Shown here in pieces: positions 48,733-57,144 of a stretch of 64,000 nt of DNA (the stretch's first letter is position 1; every line of letters begins with the position of its first letter). Below the pieces are notes generated by a model. The model made no database searches and was not told the origin of the DNA. It was given only the letters and a program-made list of their open reading frames with translations. The DNA is taken from positions 372,001-436,000 of the forward strand of contig BFBT01000001.1 of NCBI GenBank assembly GCA_003112755.1, in the 5' to 3' direction. Origin of the DNA: Lawsonibacter asaccharolyticus. GTDB taxonomy: Bacteria; Bacillota; Clostridia; Oscillospirales; Oscillospiraceae. The translations under genes were made by a program, and so were the position numbers.

Positions 48733-49224
48733 GCGTTTCAATGCCCCCGAATCCGCCCTACACCAAAACCAGGAGAAATGCCCGCCATGCAGGGCCCGAT
48801 GCCCCCATCGGACCCTGCACCTCAAGGATCACGCAAAGGGCGGAGATACCCCGCAGGGGCGGCCCCCAGAGCCGCCCCCCAAAGCCTTCCCCCCTCCGGG
48901 GGGAAGGTGGCACGGCGAAGCCGTGACGGATGAGGGGTGTCCTTCCGCCGGCATCGGCGGAAGGGGCGGGTCTGGGACTCGCCCCTACGCTACGCCGCAA
49001 ATCCAGGAACTGCGGGCGGGGGCAGGCCCCGCCCCTGCAAAGGACTGAGGGAGAACTGTGCACCATACAGGGCCCCATCACCCATCGGGCCGCACACCCA
49101 GACGGGGCAGGGCACCGTTCCCCATGTAGTACAGAGACCCGGCCCCGCTCCCCATCATATCCATCCCCTCAAAACTGCCAGCAGGCGGAGGGCTCACGCC
49201 CTCCGCCTGCCTCTCTTTTTCCCA
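48733..49224. repeat. GC-rich intergenic repeat region (REP-like)
   Basis: Nearly 500 bases without a convincing gene. Between about 48850 and 49050 there are several GC-rich inverted repeats: GGGCGGC/GCCGCCC, CCTTCCCCCC/GGGGGGAAGG, CACGGC/GCCGTG, CCTTCCGCC/GGCGGAAGG, and GGGGC...GCCCC. The block GGTGGCACGGCGAAGCCGTG followed by ACGGATGAGGGG resembles interspersed repeats seen in many gut Clostridia genomes, from memory and unconfirmed here. A later inverted repeat, GGCGGAGGGC / GCCCTCCGCC (49184-49208), fits a terminator for the leftward gene at 49225. Confidence 0.6.
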
Positions 49225-49524
49225 TCACATGGGCATGTCGGTGCACCGCCGGTCACAGCACCACTGATGGATCAGCTTGACCACCTTCTGGTGCTCCGGG
49301 TGGTCCCGGTAGACCACCAGATTTTCCTCCTTGTCGATCTCCGTGTACATGCACAGGTCGCAGTTGCTCAGACCGATGGGGGGCTGAAACACCTCCAGCC
49401 TCTCCACGCAGGGCACCAGATCCCGCAGTGCGGTCATCCGGGCCACCAGGGTCTCCGCCGCCGCCCTGCGCTCCTCCTCACTCAGCTCGGGCTTGAAATT
49501 CCAGGACACGATATGACGTACCAT
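49225..49524 (-). CDS. Dabb-domain (stress-responsive A/B barrel) protein
   Basis: A 99-residue protein that begins MVRHIVSWNFKPELSEEERR, the hallmark of the Dabb family. PCVERLEVFQPPIGLSNCDL near 38 and VVYRDHPEHQKVVKLIHQ near 70 are also typical. These dimeric ferredoxin-like barrels have unclear roles in bacteria. The start at 49524 follows GAGGAGGCGG. It runs leftwards next to the barrel-like gene at 49582. Confidence 0.88.
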   Translation of the reverse strand: MVRHIVSWNFKPELSEEERRAAAETLVARMTALRDLVPCVERLEVFQPPIGLSNCDLCMYTEIDKEENLVVYRDHPEHQKVVKLIHQWCCDRRCTDMPM

Positions 49525-49581
49525 TGGGGCCGCCTCCTCACAGTTGTTGTACCCCAATTTTACTCCCTGGCCCCCCTGCCG

Positions 49582-50361
49582 TCAATTCCGAATTCCCAGC
49601 TCCCCCGCCGCGTCCAGCACCTCAGGCAGCGCCGCCACCGCCGAAGTGATGCCCAGCTCTTGGGCCACCTCCAGCTTCTTGCGCAGGGTGTCCCTGTCGT
49701 CAAAGAGGACGAAGTGGGCCCCGCTCTCCCGGCTCATGTAGGTGAAGTAGCGGGCGCACAGCTCATGGGAGAAGAACACCGAGGGGTGCAGCTGCTCCAG
49801 CTTCTCCTCCAGCTCCCGCCGGCTCAGGGGCACCCCGCTCCCTGTGGGGGAGGGCAGAAAAAAGTCCTCCGCCACCCGCTGCACCGCCAGGGTCACCCGC
49901 TCCCGGCCGAAGCGCTCCGCCGCCTCCTCCAGACGCCGGGACAGCGAGCCTCCGGACAGGGCCGACGGGATCATCACCCGGGCCCGGGGAGAACTGTGTC
50001 CATAGGGCTCCGTCACATACAACGTCCAGCCCCGGCGGGCGAAGCCCTCCCCCAGCCGCCGCACCACCTGATCCAGCAGCGGCACCCCGCCCTGCTCAAA
50101 GTCGCACACCGCACCCCGGAAGCCCCTGGCGGCGCACTCCCGCACCACCTCATCACACAGGGGAGCGGCCTCCCCTCTGCCGTCAAAGCCCACGCAGTCC
50201 AGGGCCATCAGTCCGCCCTGAGGGACCGGCCCCGCCGCCGCCCGGAAGAGGTGGGGCCCCCGGCCGATCCGGTAGCCCTGGTGGGCCGGCACGGCCCGCA
50301 GCCCCCTCAGCTCCCCGATCCGGGCCGGCGGGACGGTGACGATCAGCGGTTCCATGCTCAT
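49582..50361 (-). CDS. Hypothetical protein, possible TIM-barrel/glycosidase-like fold
   Basis: A 259-residue cytosolic protein without signal peptide. Alternating strands and helices (GGLMALDCVGFDGRG, then FRGAVCDFEQGG, TLYVTEPYGHSSP, SVFFSHELCARYF, HFVLFDDRDTLRKKL) suggest a TIM barrel, and the order resembles GH18-like proteins. The usual DxxDxDxE catalytic motif is absent, so enzymatic activity as a chitinase is unlikely. ATG 50361 is preferred by its spacing to GGGGGAG. The promoter region is shared with the divergent operon to the right. Confidence 0.55.
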   Translation of the reverse strand: MSMEPLIVTVPPARIGELRGLRAVPAHQGYRIGRGPHLFRAAAGPVPQGGLMALDCVGFDGRGEAAPLCDEVVRECAARGFRGAVCDFEQGGVPLLDQVVRRLGEGFARRGWTLYVTEPYGHSSPRARVMIPSALSGGSLSRRLEEAAERFGRERVTLAVQRVAEDFFLPSPTGSGVPLSRRELEEKLEQLHPSVFFSHELCARYFTYMSRESGAHFVLFDDRDTLRKKLEVAQELGITSAVAALPEVLDAAGELGIRN

Positions 50362-50374
50362 ATCTAGCTCCCCC

Positions 50375-50403
50375 TTGTCCATTTTCTTTGGAAATGATAT
50401 AAT
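50375..50403 (+). promoter_or_regulatory. Promoter of the yqeG operon
   Basis: TTGTCC at 50375-50380 and a perfect TATAAT at 50398-50403 with a 17-base spacer. The first gene starts at 50525, leaving a leader of about 115 bases with no evident structure beyond GC-rich stretches. Confidence 0.8.
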
Positions 50404-50524
50404 GATATGATCTCAACCTCAACGGAGCGGTCCGGCCCGGGCTTCCGCCCGGCCCCGCCGCCTCACACCCCCACTCTATGCCGTCCCGCTCCATCCTAGA
50501 ACACCGACAGGAGGACGACCTTCA

Positions 50525-51031
50525 TTGCGATTCTCACCCATTCCCCGGGGGGTCTACCCCGGTTTTTCCGCCCTGGACCCAGAGGCCCTGGCCGCCAGGG
50601 GCATCCGGCTGGTGCTGGCTGACCTGGACAACACTCTGGTCCCCTACCGGGTCGCCCAGCCCTCCCCCCAGCTGACCGCCTGGCGGGACGCCCTGGCCGC
50701 CCAGGGCATCGCCCTGTTCATCCTCTCCAACAGCCGCAAGCCGGGCCGGGCCCAGAACTTCGCCCAGGCCCTGGGTGTGCCCTTTCAGGGCCGCTCAGGC
50801 AAGCCCCGCCGCCGGGGGTATCTTCAGGCCATGGAGCGCATGGGCTGCACCCCCGCTCAGACGGTGATGGTGGGCGACCAGATCTTCACCGACACTCTGG
50901 GGGCCAACAACGCCGGAGTTACCCCTTTGCTGGTGGAACCCATCCAGCTGGCGGGCAACCCGGGGCGCTATCTCCGCTACGCGGCGGAGACCCCCTTCCG
51001 CCTGCTGGGCAAAAGGAGGCCCTTCCTATGA
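50525..51031 (+). CDS. YqeG-family HAD-type phosphatase
   Basis: A 168-residue HAD III A phosphatase. The nucleophile motif is LADLDNTLVPYR near residue 31, LFILSNSRKPGRAQ near 64 is motif 2, and VMVGDQIFTDTLGAN near 113 is the acidic motif. It starts with TTG at 50525 after AGGAGGACG. YqeG enzymes are common in Firmicutes, often near aroD/aroE or ribosome genes; the substrate is uncertain. The stop overlaps the next ATG. Confidence 0.88.
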   Translation: MRFSPIPRGVYPGFSALDPEALAARGIRLVLADLDNTLVPYRVAQPSPQLTAWRDALAAQGIALFILSNSRKPGRAQNFAQALGVPFQGRSGKPRRRGYLQAMERMGCTPAQTVMVGDQIFTDTLGANNAGVTPLLVEPIQLAGNPGRYLRYAAETPFRLLGKRRPFL

Positions 51032-51894
51032 GTGCCAAATTCGGGCCCGCCGGCAACAGCGACGCTTTCTCCGCCGTCCACAAGTCCTCCCTGGCCGCCC
51101 CCCAGTGGATCGCGGAGCAGGGGCTGGACTGCTACGAATATCAATGCGGCAAGGGGGTCCATGTGGGGGAGGACACCGCCCGGAGGGTAGGGGAGAACGC
51201 CCGGAAGCACGGGATCTCCCTCTCTCTCCACGCCCCTTATTTCATCAATCTGGCCAACCCGGACCCGGACAGCCTGCAAAAGACCATCGGCTATATCACC
51301 TCCGCCTGCCTGGTGGCCAGTCAGATGGGGGCCTCCCGGGTTGTGATCCACTCCGGCGCCCTGATGAAGCGCACCCGTCGGGAGGCGCTGGACACAGCCC
51401 TCCGCTCCCTGAGGGAGGTGATCCGGACCTGCGACGGCCAGGGCTTCGGCCACATCGCCCTGTGTCCCGAGACCATGGGCAAGATCAACCAACTGGGGGA
51501 TCTGGAGGAGGTGCTGGAGCTGTGCACCCTGGACGAGCGCTTGATCCCCTGCATCGACTTCGGCCACCTGTACGCCCGCTCCCTGGGGGCGGATGACGGA
51601 GCGGAGGCCTTCGGGCGGATGCTGGACCGGGTGGAGTCCGTTCTGGGGCAGTCCAGGGCCAGCGTCTTTCACAGCCATTTCTCCCACATCCAGTTCACCC
51701 CCGGCGGGGGAGAAAAGTGCCACCGCACCTTTGATGACGACGACGGATACGGCCCTGACTGGGCTCCGCTGGCCCGGGCGATCGCCCGCCGGGGCTGGTC
51801 CCCCACTTTCATCTGCGAGAGCGCCGGCACGCAGGCCAAAGATGCCCTTACCATGAAGCGCATCTACCAGGAGGTCCTGACTGCACAGGGATAA
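51028..51894 (+). CDS. Endonuclease IV-like TIM-barrel protein
   Basis: A 288-residue protein of the AP-endonuclease 2 family. SLHAPYFINLANPD near residue 66 is a typical metal-binding start. Others are ASRVVIHSGALMKR near 105, ALCPETMGKINQLGD near 147, PCIDFGHLYARSLG near 172, and FHSHFSHIQFTPGG near 216. The Zn ligands of Nfo (His, Glu, Asp, His) are visible. Repair of abasic sites is likely. ATGA overlap with yqeG. Confidence 0.85.
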   Translation: MSAKFGPAGNSDAFSAVHKSSLAAPQWIAEQGLDCYEYQCGKGVHVGEDTARRVGENARKHGISLSLHAPYFINLANPDPDSLQKTIGYITSACLVASQMGASRVVIHSGALMKRTRREALDTALRSLREVIRTCDGQGFGHIALCPETMGKINQLGDLEEVLELCTLDERLIPCIDFGHLYARSLGADDGAEAFGRMLDRVESVLGQSRASVFHSHFSHIQFTPGGGEKCHRTFDDDDGYGPDWAPLARAIARRGWSPTFICESAGTQAKDALTMKRIYQEVLTAQG

Positions 51895-51949
51895 GGACGC
51901 TCCCGGGACCCCGATCTCAAACATCTTTATATTTTCAGGAGAGACCCAT

Positions 51950-52378
51950 ATGCACCATACGCAGGAACGGGAACAAAAGATCCGCCTCTGGCTGGACATG
52001 TGGCTGCGGCGGGAAGACCTGGGTATTCTGGAGCTCTTTGCTCCTGATGCCGTTTATCTTGAAAGCTGGGGCCCCGAGTACCACGGCGCCGCCGCCATCC
52101 GTCACTGGTTCCAGGAGTGGAACACCCGGGGCCGGGTGGAGGTCTGGGACAGCGGCCGCTTCTTCCACCGGGAGGACGCCACCATTGTGGAGTGGCGCTT
52201 CCGCTGTGTGATGAACGACGGCGCGGTCCAGACCTTTGACGGCCTCTCTCTGGTGGAGTGGACCCAGGAGGGCACCATCCGCCGTCTCCAGGAGTTCGGC
52301 TGCAACCTGGACACCTATGACCCCTACCGGAACGGAGATCCGCCCATGTTCCGGGAGGAAAGGGCCCTCTGGTTCTGA
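51950..52378 (+). CDS. NTF2-like (SnoaL-type) protein
   Basis: A 142-residue protein with the cone-shaped NTF2 fold: REQKIRLWLDMWLRREDLGI at the start, LFAPDAVYLESWGPEYHG near 29, and IVEWRFRCVMNDG near 78. Proteins of this fold act as enzymes or binding proteins, and no specific role can be read from the sequence. The gap to the upstream gene is 55 bases, and the downstream gene follows after 39 bases. Confidence 0.8.
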   Translation: MHHTQEREQKIRLWLDMWLRREDLGILELFAPDAVYLESWGPEYHGAAAIRHWFQEWNTRGRVEVWDSGRFFHREDATIVEWRFRCVMNDGAVQTFDGLSLVEWTQEGTIRRLQEFGCNLDTYDPYRNGDPPMFREERALWF

Positions 52379-52417
52379 GGGACCCATGCCTGATCACACT
52401 GAGAAACGAGGTTCACC

Positions 52418-54430
52418 ATGGAACTTGACCGCGATCTTTTTCTCCCGGTCTCCCGGGAGGACATGGCCCGCCGGGGCTGGGACTTTTACGACTTTCTCCT
52501 CATCACCGGGGATGCCTATGTGGATCACCCCTCCTTCGGCCCCGCCATCATCGGCCGGGTACTGGAGGCGGAGGGCTACCGGGTGGCCGTTCTCTCCCAG
52601 CCCGACTGGCGGCGGCCGGAGGCCTTCTCCGCCCTGGGACGCCCCCGGCTGGGGGTGCTGATCTCCGGCGGGAACCTGGACTCCATGGTGGCCCACTATA
52701 CGGCGGCGAAAAAGCGCCGCCACGATGACGCCTACTCTCCCGGCCGGAAGGCGGGCCTGCGCCCTGACCGGGCCACTATCGTCTACTCCAACCGGGTGCG
52801 GGAGGTGTTCGGCGACATCCCCATCGTCATCGGTGGGCTGGAGGCCAGCCTGCGCCGCTTCGCCCACTACGACTACTGGGAAGACAAGGTGCGCCGCTCC
52901 ATCCTCTTCGATGCCCAGGCGGACCTTCTCACCTACGGCATGGGGGAGACCGCCTCCCGGGAGATCGCCGCCCGGCTGGCCTCCGGCACACCGGTGGGGG
53001 AGATCACCGATGTTCGCGGCACATGCGCCGCCGTCCCCCACCCCGGCGCATGTGCCTACCCCTTCGTGGAGGTCCCCTCCTTTGAGGAGGTGTCCGCCTC
53101 CAAGGAGGCCTACGCCCGGGCCAACATGGTGGAATATGACGAGCACGACCCCTTCGTGGGAAAGGCCATCCTTCAGAAGCACGGGCGCCAGTTCCTGCTG
53201 GTCAATCCCCCCGCCTATCCCCTGACCACGGCGGAGCTGGATGCGGTGGCCGAGCTTCCCTATGTACGGGAGCCCCATCCCATGTACGACTCCATGGGGG
53301 GCGTCCCCGCCATTGAGGAGGTGCGCTTCTCCATCACCCACAACCGGGGGTGCTTTGGGGCGTGCAGCTTCTGCTCCCTGGCCTTTCACCAGGGGCGCAC
53401 CATCTCCGCCCGCAGCCACCAGTCTGTTCTCCGGGAGGCAGAGGCCCTCACCCGCCACCCCGGCTTCAAGGGCTATATCCACGACGTGGGCGGCCCCTCT
53501 GCCACCTTCCGCCGTCCCTCCTGCCAGAAACAGCTCAAGCATGGTATGTGCAGGAACCGGGCCTGTCTGGCGCCGGAGCCCTGCCCCAACCTGGACGCCG
53601 ACCACACTGACTATATGATGCTCCTGCGCAAGCTGCGGCAGCTCCCCAAGGTAAAAAAGGTCTTCATCCGTTCCGGCATCCGGTTCGATTTTCTGATGAA
53701 GGACCCCAGCGGCGAGTTCTTCACCGACCTGATCCAGCACCACATCTCCGGCCAGCTGAAGGTAGCGCCCGAGCACTGCTCCGCCCACACCCTGGACTAT
53801 ATGGGTAAACCACACATCCAGGTCTATGAAAAGTTCCGGGAGAAGTACTTCAAGCTCAACCGCCGCTACGGCAAGGACCAGTACCTGGTCCCCTACCTCA
53901 TCTCCTCCCACCCCGGCTGCACCCTGGAGGATGCGGTCCAGCTGGCGGAGTGGCTCAACCGGCAGGGACACATGCCGGAGCAGGTGCAGGACTTCTATCC
54001 CACCCCCGGCACCCTGTCCACCTGCATGTGGTACACCGGCCTGGACCCCCGCACCATGCAGCCGGTCTTCGTCCCCCGCACGCCCCACGACAAGGCCCTC
54101 CAGCGGGCACTGATGCAGTGGCGCAAGCCCCTAAACCGGAAGCTGGTGTTGGAGGCTCTCCACCGCACGGGCCGTGAGGATCTGATCGGTTATGGGAAGC
54201 GGTGCCTGATCCGTCCGGATGCCCCCGCCTCCGGGGCGGGGAGCCGTCAGGGACGCCGGGGGGATGCCCCCGCCAAGCAGGCCCGGGGCAGCTCCGGCCG
54301 GAAGGAGAACCGGCAAGGCAGGCAGGCCCCACGGAAGGGCCGCCCGGCCCCGGCAGCCGGTGGCCGCGCCTCCCATACCGGCCGCCGGGCAAAGCCGGCG
54401 CACCAGCGGGGCAAGCGGCCTCCAAAGTAA
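52418..54430 (+). CDS. YgiQ-family radical SAM protein
   Basis: A 670-residue protein of the UPF0313/YgiQ family. A B12-like N-terminal part (residues about 15-190) includes [15 protein letters not shown] near 83 and [18 protein letters not shown] near 136. The radical SAM cluster motif is [12 protein letters not shown] near residue 310. [12 protein letters not shown] near 448 is typical. The last 70 residues are a basic, Gly/Arg/Pro-rich tail ([15 protein letters not shown]), probably disordered and possibly RNA-binding. The substrate of the family is unknown. A strong terminator follows. Confidence 0.92.
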   Translation: MELDRDLFLPVSREDMARRGWDFYDFLLITGDAYVDHPSFGPAIIGRVLEAEGYRVAVLSQPDWRRPEAFSALGRPRLGVLISGGNLDSMVAHYTAAKKRRHDDAYSPGRKAGLRPDRATIVYSNRVREVFGDIPIVIGGLEASLRRFAHYDYWEDKVRRSILFDAQADLLTYGMGETASREIAARLASGTPVGEITDVRGTCAAVPHPGACAYPFVEVPSFEEVSASKEAYARANMVEYDEHDPFVGKAILQKHGRQFLLVNPPAYPLTTAELDAVAELPYVREPHPMYDSMGGVPAIEEVRFSITHNRGCFGACSFCSLAFHQGRTISARSHQSVLREAEALTRHPGFKGYIHDVGGPSATFRRPSCQKQLKHGMCRNRACLAPEPCPNLDADHTDYMMLLRKLRQLPKVKKVFIRSGIRFDFLMKDPSGEFFTDLIQHHISGQLKVAPEHCSAHTLDYMGKPHIQVYEKFREKYFKLNRRYGKDQYLVPYLISSHPGCTLEDAVQLAEWLNRQGHMPEQVQDFYPTPGTLSTCMWYTGLDPRTMQPVFVPRTPHDKALQRALMQWRKPLNRKLVLEALHRTGREDLIGYGKRCLIRPDAPASGAGSRQGRRGDAPAKQARGSSGRKENRQGRQAPRKGRPAPAAGGRASHTGRRAKPAHQRGKRPPK

Positions 54431-54466
54431 AAGACCGCGCGGAGAGTGATCTCCGCGCGGTCTTTT
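54431..54466. terminator. Terminator between converging genes
   Basis: A perfect 14-bp stem, AAGACCGCGCGGAG at 54431-54444 with its complement at 54451-54464, then TTTT. It directly follows the ygiQ stop and separates it from the leftward lipoprotein gene ending at 54483. Confidence 0.92.
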
Positions 54467-54482
54467 CTCAGCGTTTTATGGG

Positions 54483-54893
54483 TCACATGTCCCGGTCAGC
54501 CGCGTTTTTCACTGCCTGGCCGGCATCCCGCAGACCGTTCCCGGCGTCGCGTACCACGTCGCCCACGCCGTTCACCAAGTCCCGGGTCCCGTCAGCCACG
54601 CCTTTTCCCACTCGGTCCATGTCCTGGGCCGCATTGCCCCGGCCCGGTGCCACTCTGCCGTCGGGGAAGGCGGTATAGCGGCCGTCATAGGTGTAGCCAT
54701 GGCCGCCGGCGGTCCCGTTCATCCCGTAGCGGGTAGACCGGGGATAGGCAGTCCCGGCGGCGCTGCCGGTAGTACTGCCGGTAGCGCCGCTGCCGGCGCT
54801 CCCCTTATTCTGGTCCGCCGGCGTGCTGCTGCACGCGGTCAGGGTCCCCACCAGGGCCAGAGCCGCCCCCAGGGCGATCAGCTCTTTTTTCAT
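54483..54893 (-). CDS. Lipoprotein with low-complexity tail
   Basis: A 136-residue protein with a lipoprotein signal peptide (KKELIALGAALALVGTLTAC; lipobox LTAC, Cys21). The rest is Gly/Ala/Thr/Asp rich with no fold visible beyond a helical C-terminal half (VGKGVADGTRDLVNGVGDVV, then RDAGNGLRDAGQAVKNAAD). The tail repeats a GxxD pattern with period near 11, like amphipathic coat helices. ATG 54893 follows GGGAGG. Function unknown. Confidence 0.8.
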   Translation of the reverse strand: MKKELIALGAALALVGTLTACSSTPADQNKGSAGSGATGSTTGSAAGTAYPRSTRYGMNGTAGGHGYTYDGRYTAFPDGRVAPGRGNAAQDMDRVGKGVADGTRDLVNGVGDVVRDAGNGLRDAGQAVKNAADRDM

Positions 54894-55078
54894 TCCAAAT
54901 CCTCCCGTTTTCCGTTCCAGCCCGGCCGGTCCGGCCGGGGCTGTCAGGTCCCGCCTGGCACACGTTCCAGACGGGACCTGATCCCACACTTTTCTCATAC
55001 GGAAGTTCCATCCGAGCTTTATTGTGCCCACAGCGTTGCCCTTTACTGCCGGTAAATCGGGGCAGACATGGCTGTGTT

Positions 55079-55804
55079 TTACAATTTTTTTGCGCAGATG
55101 AGCAGCATCATGGGGCGGCGCAGCTCGTCTGCCATGCCGGGCAGATCTATCATCTCCTCCGGCGGCTGAGGCTCTGCCAGATCCGTGATCTGAAACCCGC
55201 TCTCCAGCAGTCCCCGGACCAGTGTTGTCAGGGTATGGTGCTGTTTCTTTACCCGCTCCCCCAAAAAGACGGCGTCCCGCTCCCCCTCCTCAAAATACCG
55301 GTCCACCGGCCAGCAGAGAATCTCCCCCGCCGGGCCGTACATCCACTCCTGCTCCCCATAGGCCGTAAAGACGGGGTGCTCGATAGAAAAGACGAAGTCC
55401 CCGCCCCGGACCAAGGTGCGGGCCGCCTTCTGGCACACATCGGAGAAGTCTTTCACATAGTGCAGGGCCAGCGAGCTGAGGACCACGTCGAAAGCCCCCT
55501 CCGGGTATTCGTACTCCTCCAGCTCCATCTGCCGGTACTCCACCGCCGTCTCTCGGGTCTGCTCCCGGGCACGGCGGAGCATGTTCTCTGAGCGGTCCAG
55601 CCCCAGCACGCGGACCGCCCCGTGCCGCGCTGCGTAGACGCAGTGCCATCCGAAGCCGCACCCCAGGTCCAACACCCGCTTTCCTGAGAAATCGGGGAGC
55701 ATGCGCTCCAGTGTCCTCCACTCCCCAGCTCCCTCCAGTCCCAGGCGGGAACGGGACATCTGACTGTATTTTTCAAAAAAGCGCCGGTCATCGTAGATGT
55801 TCAT
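55079..55804 (-). CDS. Class I SAM-dependent methyltransferase
   Basis: A 241-residue methyltransferase. VLDLGCGFGWHCVYAA near residue 44 is the glycine-rich motif I, and VLGLDRSENMLRRA near 66 is motif II. FDVVLSSLALHYVKDF near 105 follows. The N-terminus (IYDDRRFFEKYSQMSRSRLG) is typical of the UbiE/BioC-like small group. The substrate cannot be predicted. It lies 38 bases after aroD in the leftward direction and may share its transcript. Confidence 0.88.
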   Translation of the reverse strand: MNIYDDRRFFEKYSQMSRSRLGLEGAGEWRTLERMLPDFSGKRVLDLGCGFGWHCVYAARHGAVRVLGLDRSENMLRRAREQTRETAVEYRQMELEEYEYPEGAFDVVLSSLALHYVKDFSDVCQKAARTLVRGGDFVFSIEHPVFTAYGEQEWMYGPAGEILCWPVDRYFEEGERDAVFLGERVKKQHHTLTTLVRGLLESGFQITDLAEPQPPEEMIDLPGMADELRRPMMLLICAKKL

Positions 55805-55842
55805 GCTCTATTCTCCCCCTTGTTCAGACAAAATATCAGGGC

Positions 55843-56610
55843 TCACAGCGCTCTGTGGAGGATCTCCAGCACCTGTTCCAGTTGATCCGCCGGGATCTGG
55901 CCGGGGGCTGAGCCCTGGCCCACCATGCCGAAGGTGGCGGCGGAGCCGAACACCTCGCCGCACAGGCGGCTGATGACGCCGTCCGACGCCATGGACATGG
56001 TCAGCAGCGGCCGCTGGGCGTACAGCCGATACATCTCCTCGGTGGCGGAGAGCAGGGTCAGCACGTCAGCCTTGTTCTGGGGCATCACAGCCACCTTCAG
56101 GATGTCGGCCCCCATATCCTGCATCTTCCGCAGCCGGTAGATGAGCTCGGCGTGCTCCGGTGTCCGGTGGAATTCATGGCTGGACCCCACCACCGCCGCG
56201 CCGGCATCATGGATGGCGGAGATGTTCTTGCGCACCACCTCGTCACCGGAAAAAATCTCCACATCCACCGCGTCCACATAGCTCGACTGGGCGACGGCCC
56301 GGTTCAAAGCGGTGTAGTCCTCCATACCGATCTCCTTTTCGCCGCCCTCCCGCTTGGTGCGGAAAGTGAAGAGGATGGGGATCTCCCCCAGTGCCTCGTT
56401 CAGCTGTCTGGCGGTATCCACCACCCGCTGGACGTCGCCCACGCCCTGGAAGTAGTCCACCCGCCATTCCACCACATCGGGCTTGGCCTGGACCAGCTGG
56501 GCGGCTTTGTCTAGGATCTCCTGCTCCGTCTTCCCTACGATGGGGACGATGATCTTCGGTCTGCCCGCGCCGATCTCCACCCCGCGCAGCAGTACGGTCT
56601 TTGTCTTCAT
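55843..56610 (-). CDS. aroD: Type I 3-dehydroquinate dehydratase
   Basis: A 255-residue enzyme of the shikimate pathway. VVEWRVDYFQG near residue 46 holds the conserved Glu-Trp-Arg. SSHEFHRTPEH near 142 holds the catalytic His, and DILKVAVMPQNKAD near 168 holds the Schiff-base Lys. SAATFGMVGQGSAPGQIPA near 224 closes the barrel. It belongs to the type I (AroD) class. Start ATG 56610, GGAGCGGGTGA upstream. Confidence 0.96.
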   Translation of the reverse strand: MKTKTVLLRGVEIGAGRPKIIVPIVGKTEQEILDKAAQLVQAKPDVVEWRVDYFQGVGDVQRVVDTARQLNEALGEIPILFTFRTKREGGEKEIGMEDYTALNRAVAQSSYVDAVDVEIFSGDEVVRKNISAIHDAGAAVVGSSHEFHRTPEHAELIYRLRKMQDMGADILKVAVMPQNKADVLTLLSATEEMYRLYAQRPLLTMSMASDGVISRLCGEVFGSAATFGMVGQGSAPGQIPADQLEQVLEILHRAL

Positions 56611-56741
56611 CGGTTCTCACCCGCTCCTTCTTCTGAATCGGCCAACCCCACCGGGGGCCGCTCTTTTGGATCAACAGGTGCATTATAGCAGAGCGCCAGT
56701 CGGCCGTCCACCCCCCGCACGGGAGAGGGGACAGATTTTTC

Positions 56742-56770
56742 TTGACATTCCCACCTTTTACATGCAAAAT
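56742..56770 (+). promoter_or_regulatory. Candidate promoter of the AbrB-glycosyltransferase pair
   Basis: TTGACA at 56742-56747 with a weak -10, CAAAAT at 56765-56770, 17 bases apart. The upstream TG (56763) may help. AbrB proteins often control their own promoter; the AT-rich tract down to 56812 could be the target. The gene starts 43 bases further on. Confidence 0.65.
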
Positions 56771-56812
56771 TAGTTATACAAGTATTACTTCAAGGAAATT
56801 GGGGGGATCAAG

Positions 56813-57109
56813 ATGTCTGACAATGAGAAGTATATGAGCTCCGTCAAGGTGGGACCGAAAGGCCAAATCGTCATTCCTAAGGAGATCCGGGACATGTTCC
56901 AGATCAGCCCCGGGGACACCCTGCTGATCCTGGCCGACGCACAACGGGGCATCGCCCTGGAGCGCTACCAGGTCTTTGAGCAGATCGCCGAGTCCATCTT
57001 CCAGGGGCGGGGCCGGGATATCTATCCTGACCACAGCGAGTCGGAGTCCAGGGCTTTTGCCCAGGCCATCCGGCAGCTGAGCACACCGGAAGAGCCTGAG
57101 GAACGGTAA
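56813..57109 (+). CDS. AbrB/SpoVT-family transcriptional regulator
   Basis: A 98-residue protein with the swapped-hairpin fold: SSVKVGPKGQIVIPKEIRDM (residues 9-28) and PGDTLLILADAQRGIALERY near 33. Only the N-terminal half is the DNA-binding domain; the acidic C-terminus is unknown. It stands 35 bases before a glycosyltransferase gene and may regulate it. Antitoxin-type AbrB proteins look similar, but there is no toxin gene next to it. Confidence 0.87.
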   Translation: MSDNEKYMSSVKVGPKGQIVIPKEIRDMFQISPGDTLLILADAQRGIALERYQVFEQIAESIFQGRGRDIYPDHSESESRAFAQAIRQLSTPEEPEER

Positions 57110-57144
57110 GCTCTGCCAGGGAAAGGAGGGGACTTCATGTATTC

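Noticed and set aside
48704..49048. Pro/Arg-rich open frames in the GC-rich intergenic region
   Set aside because: Their composition is that of translated GC-rich repeats, with no start signal, and several frames are open at once.
56813..57109. AbrB-type antitoxin of a toxin-antitoxin pair
   Set aside because: The gene next to it encodes a 395-residue glycosyltransferase and no small toxin is present on either side.
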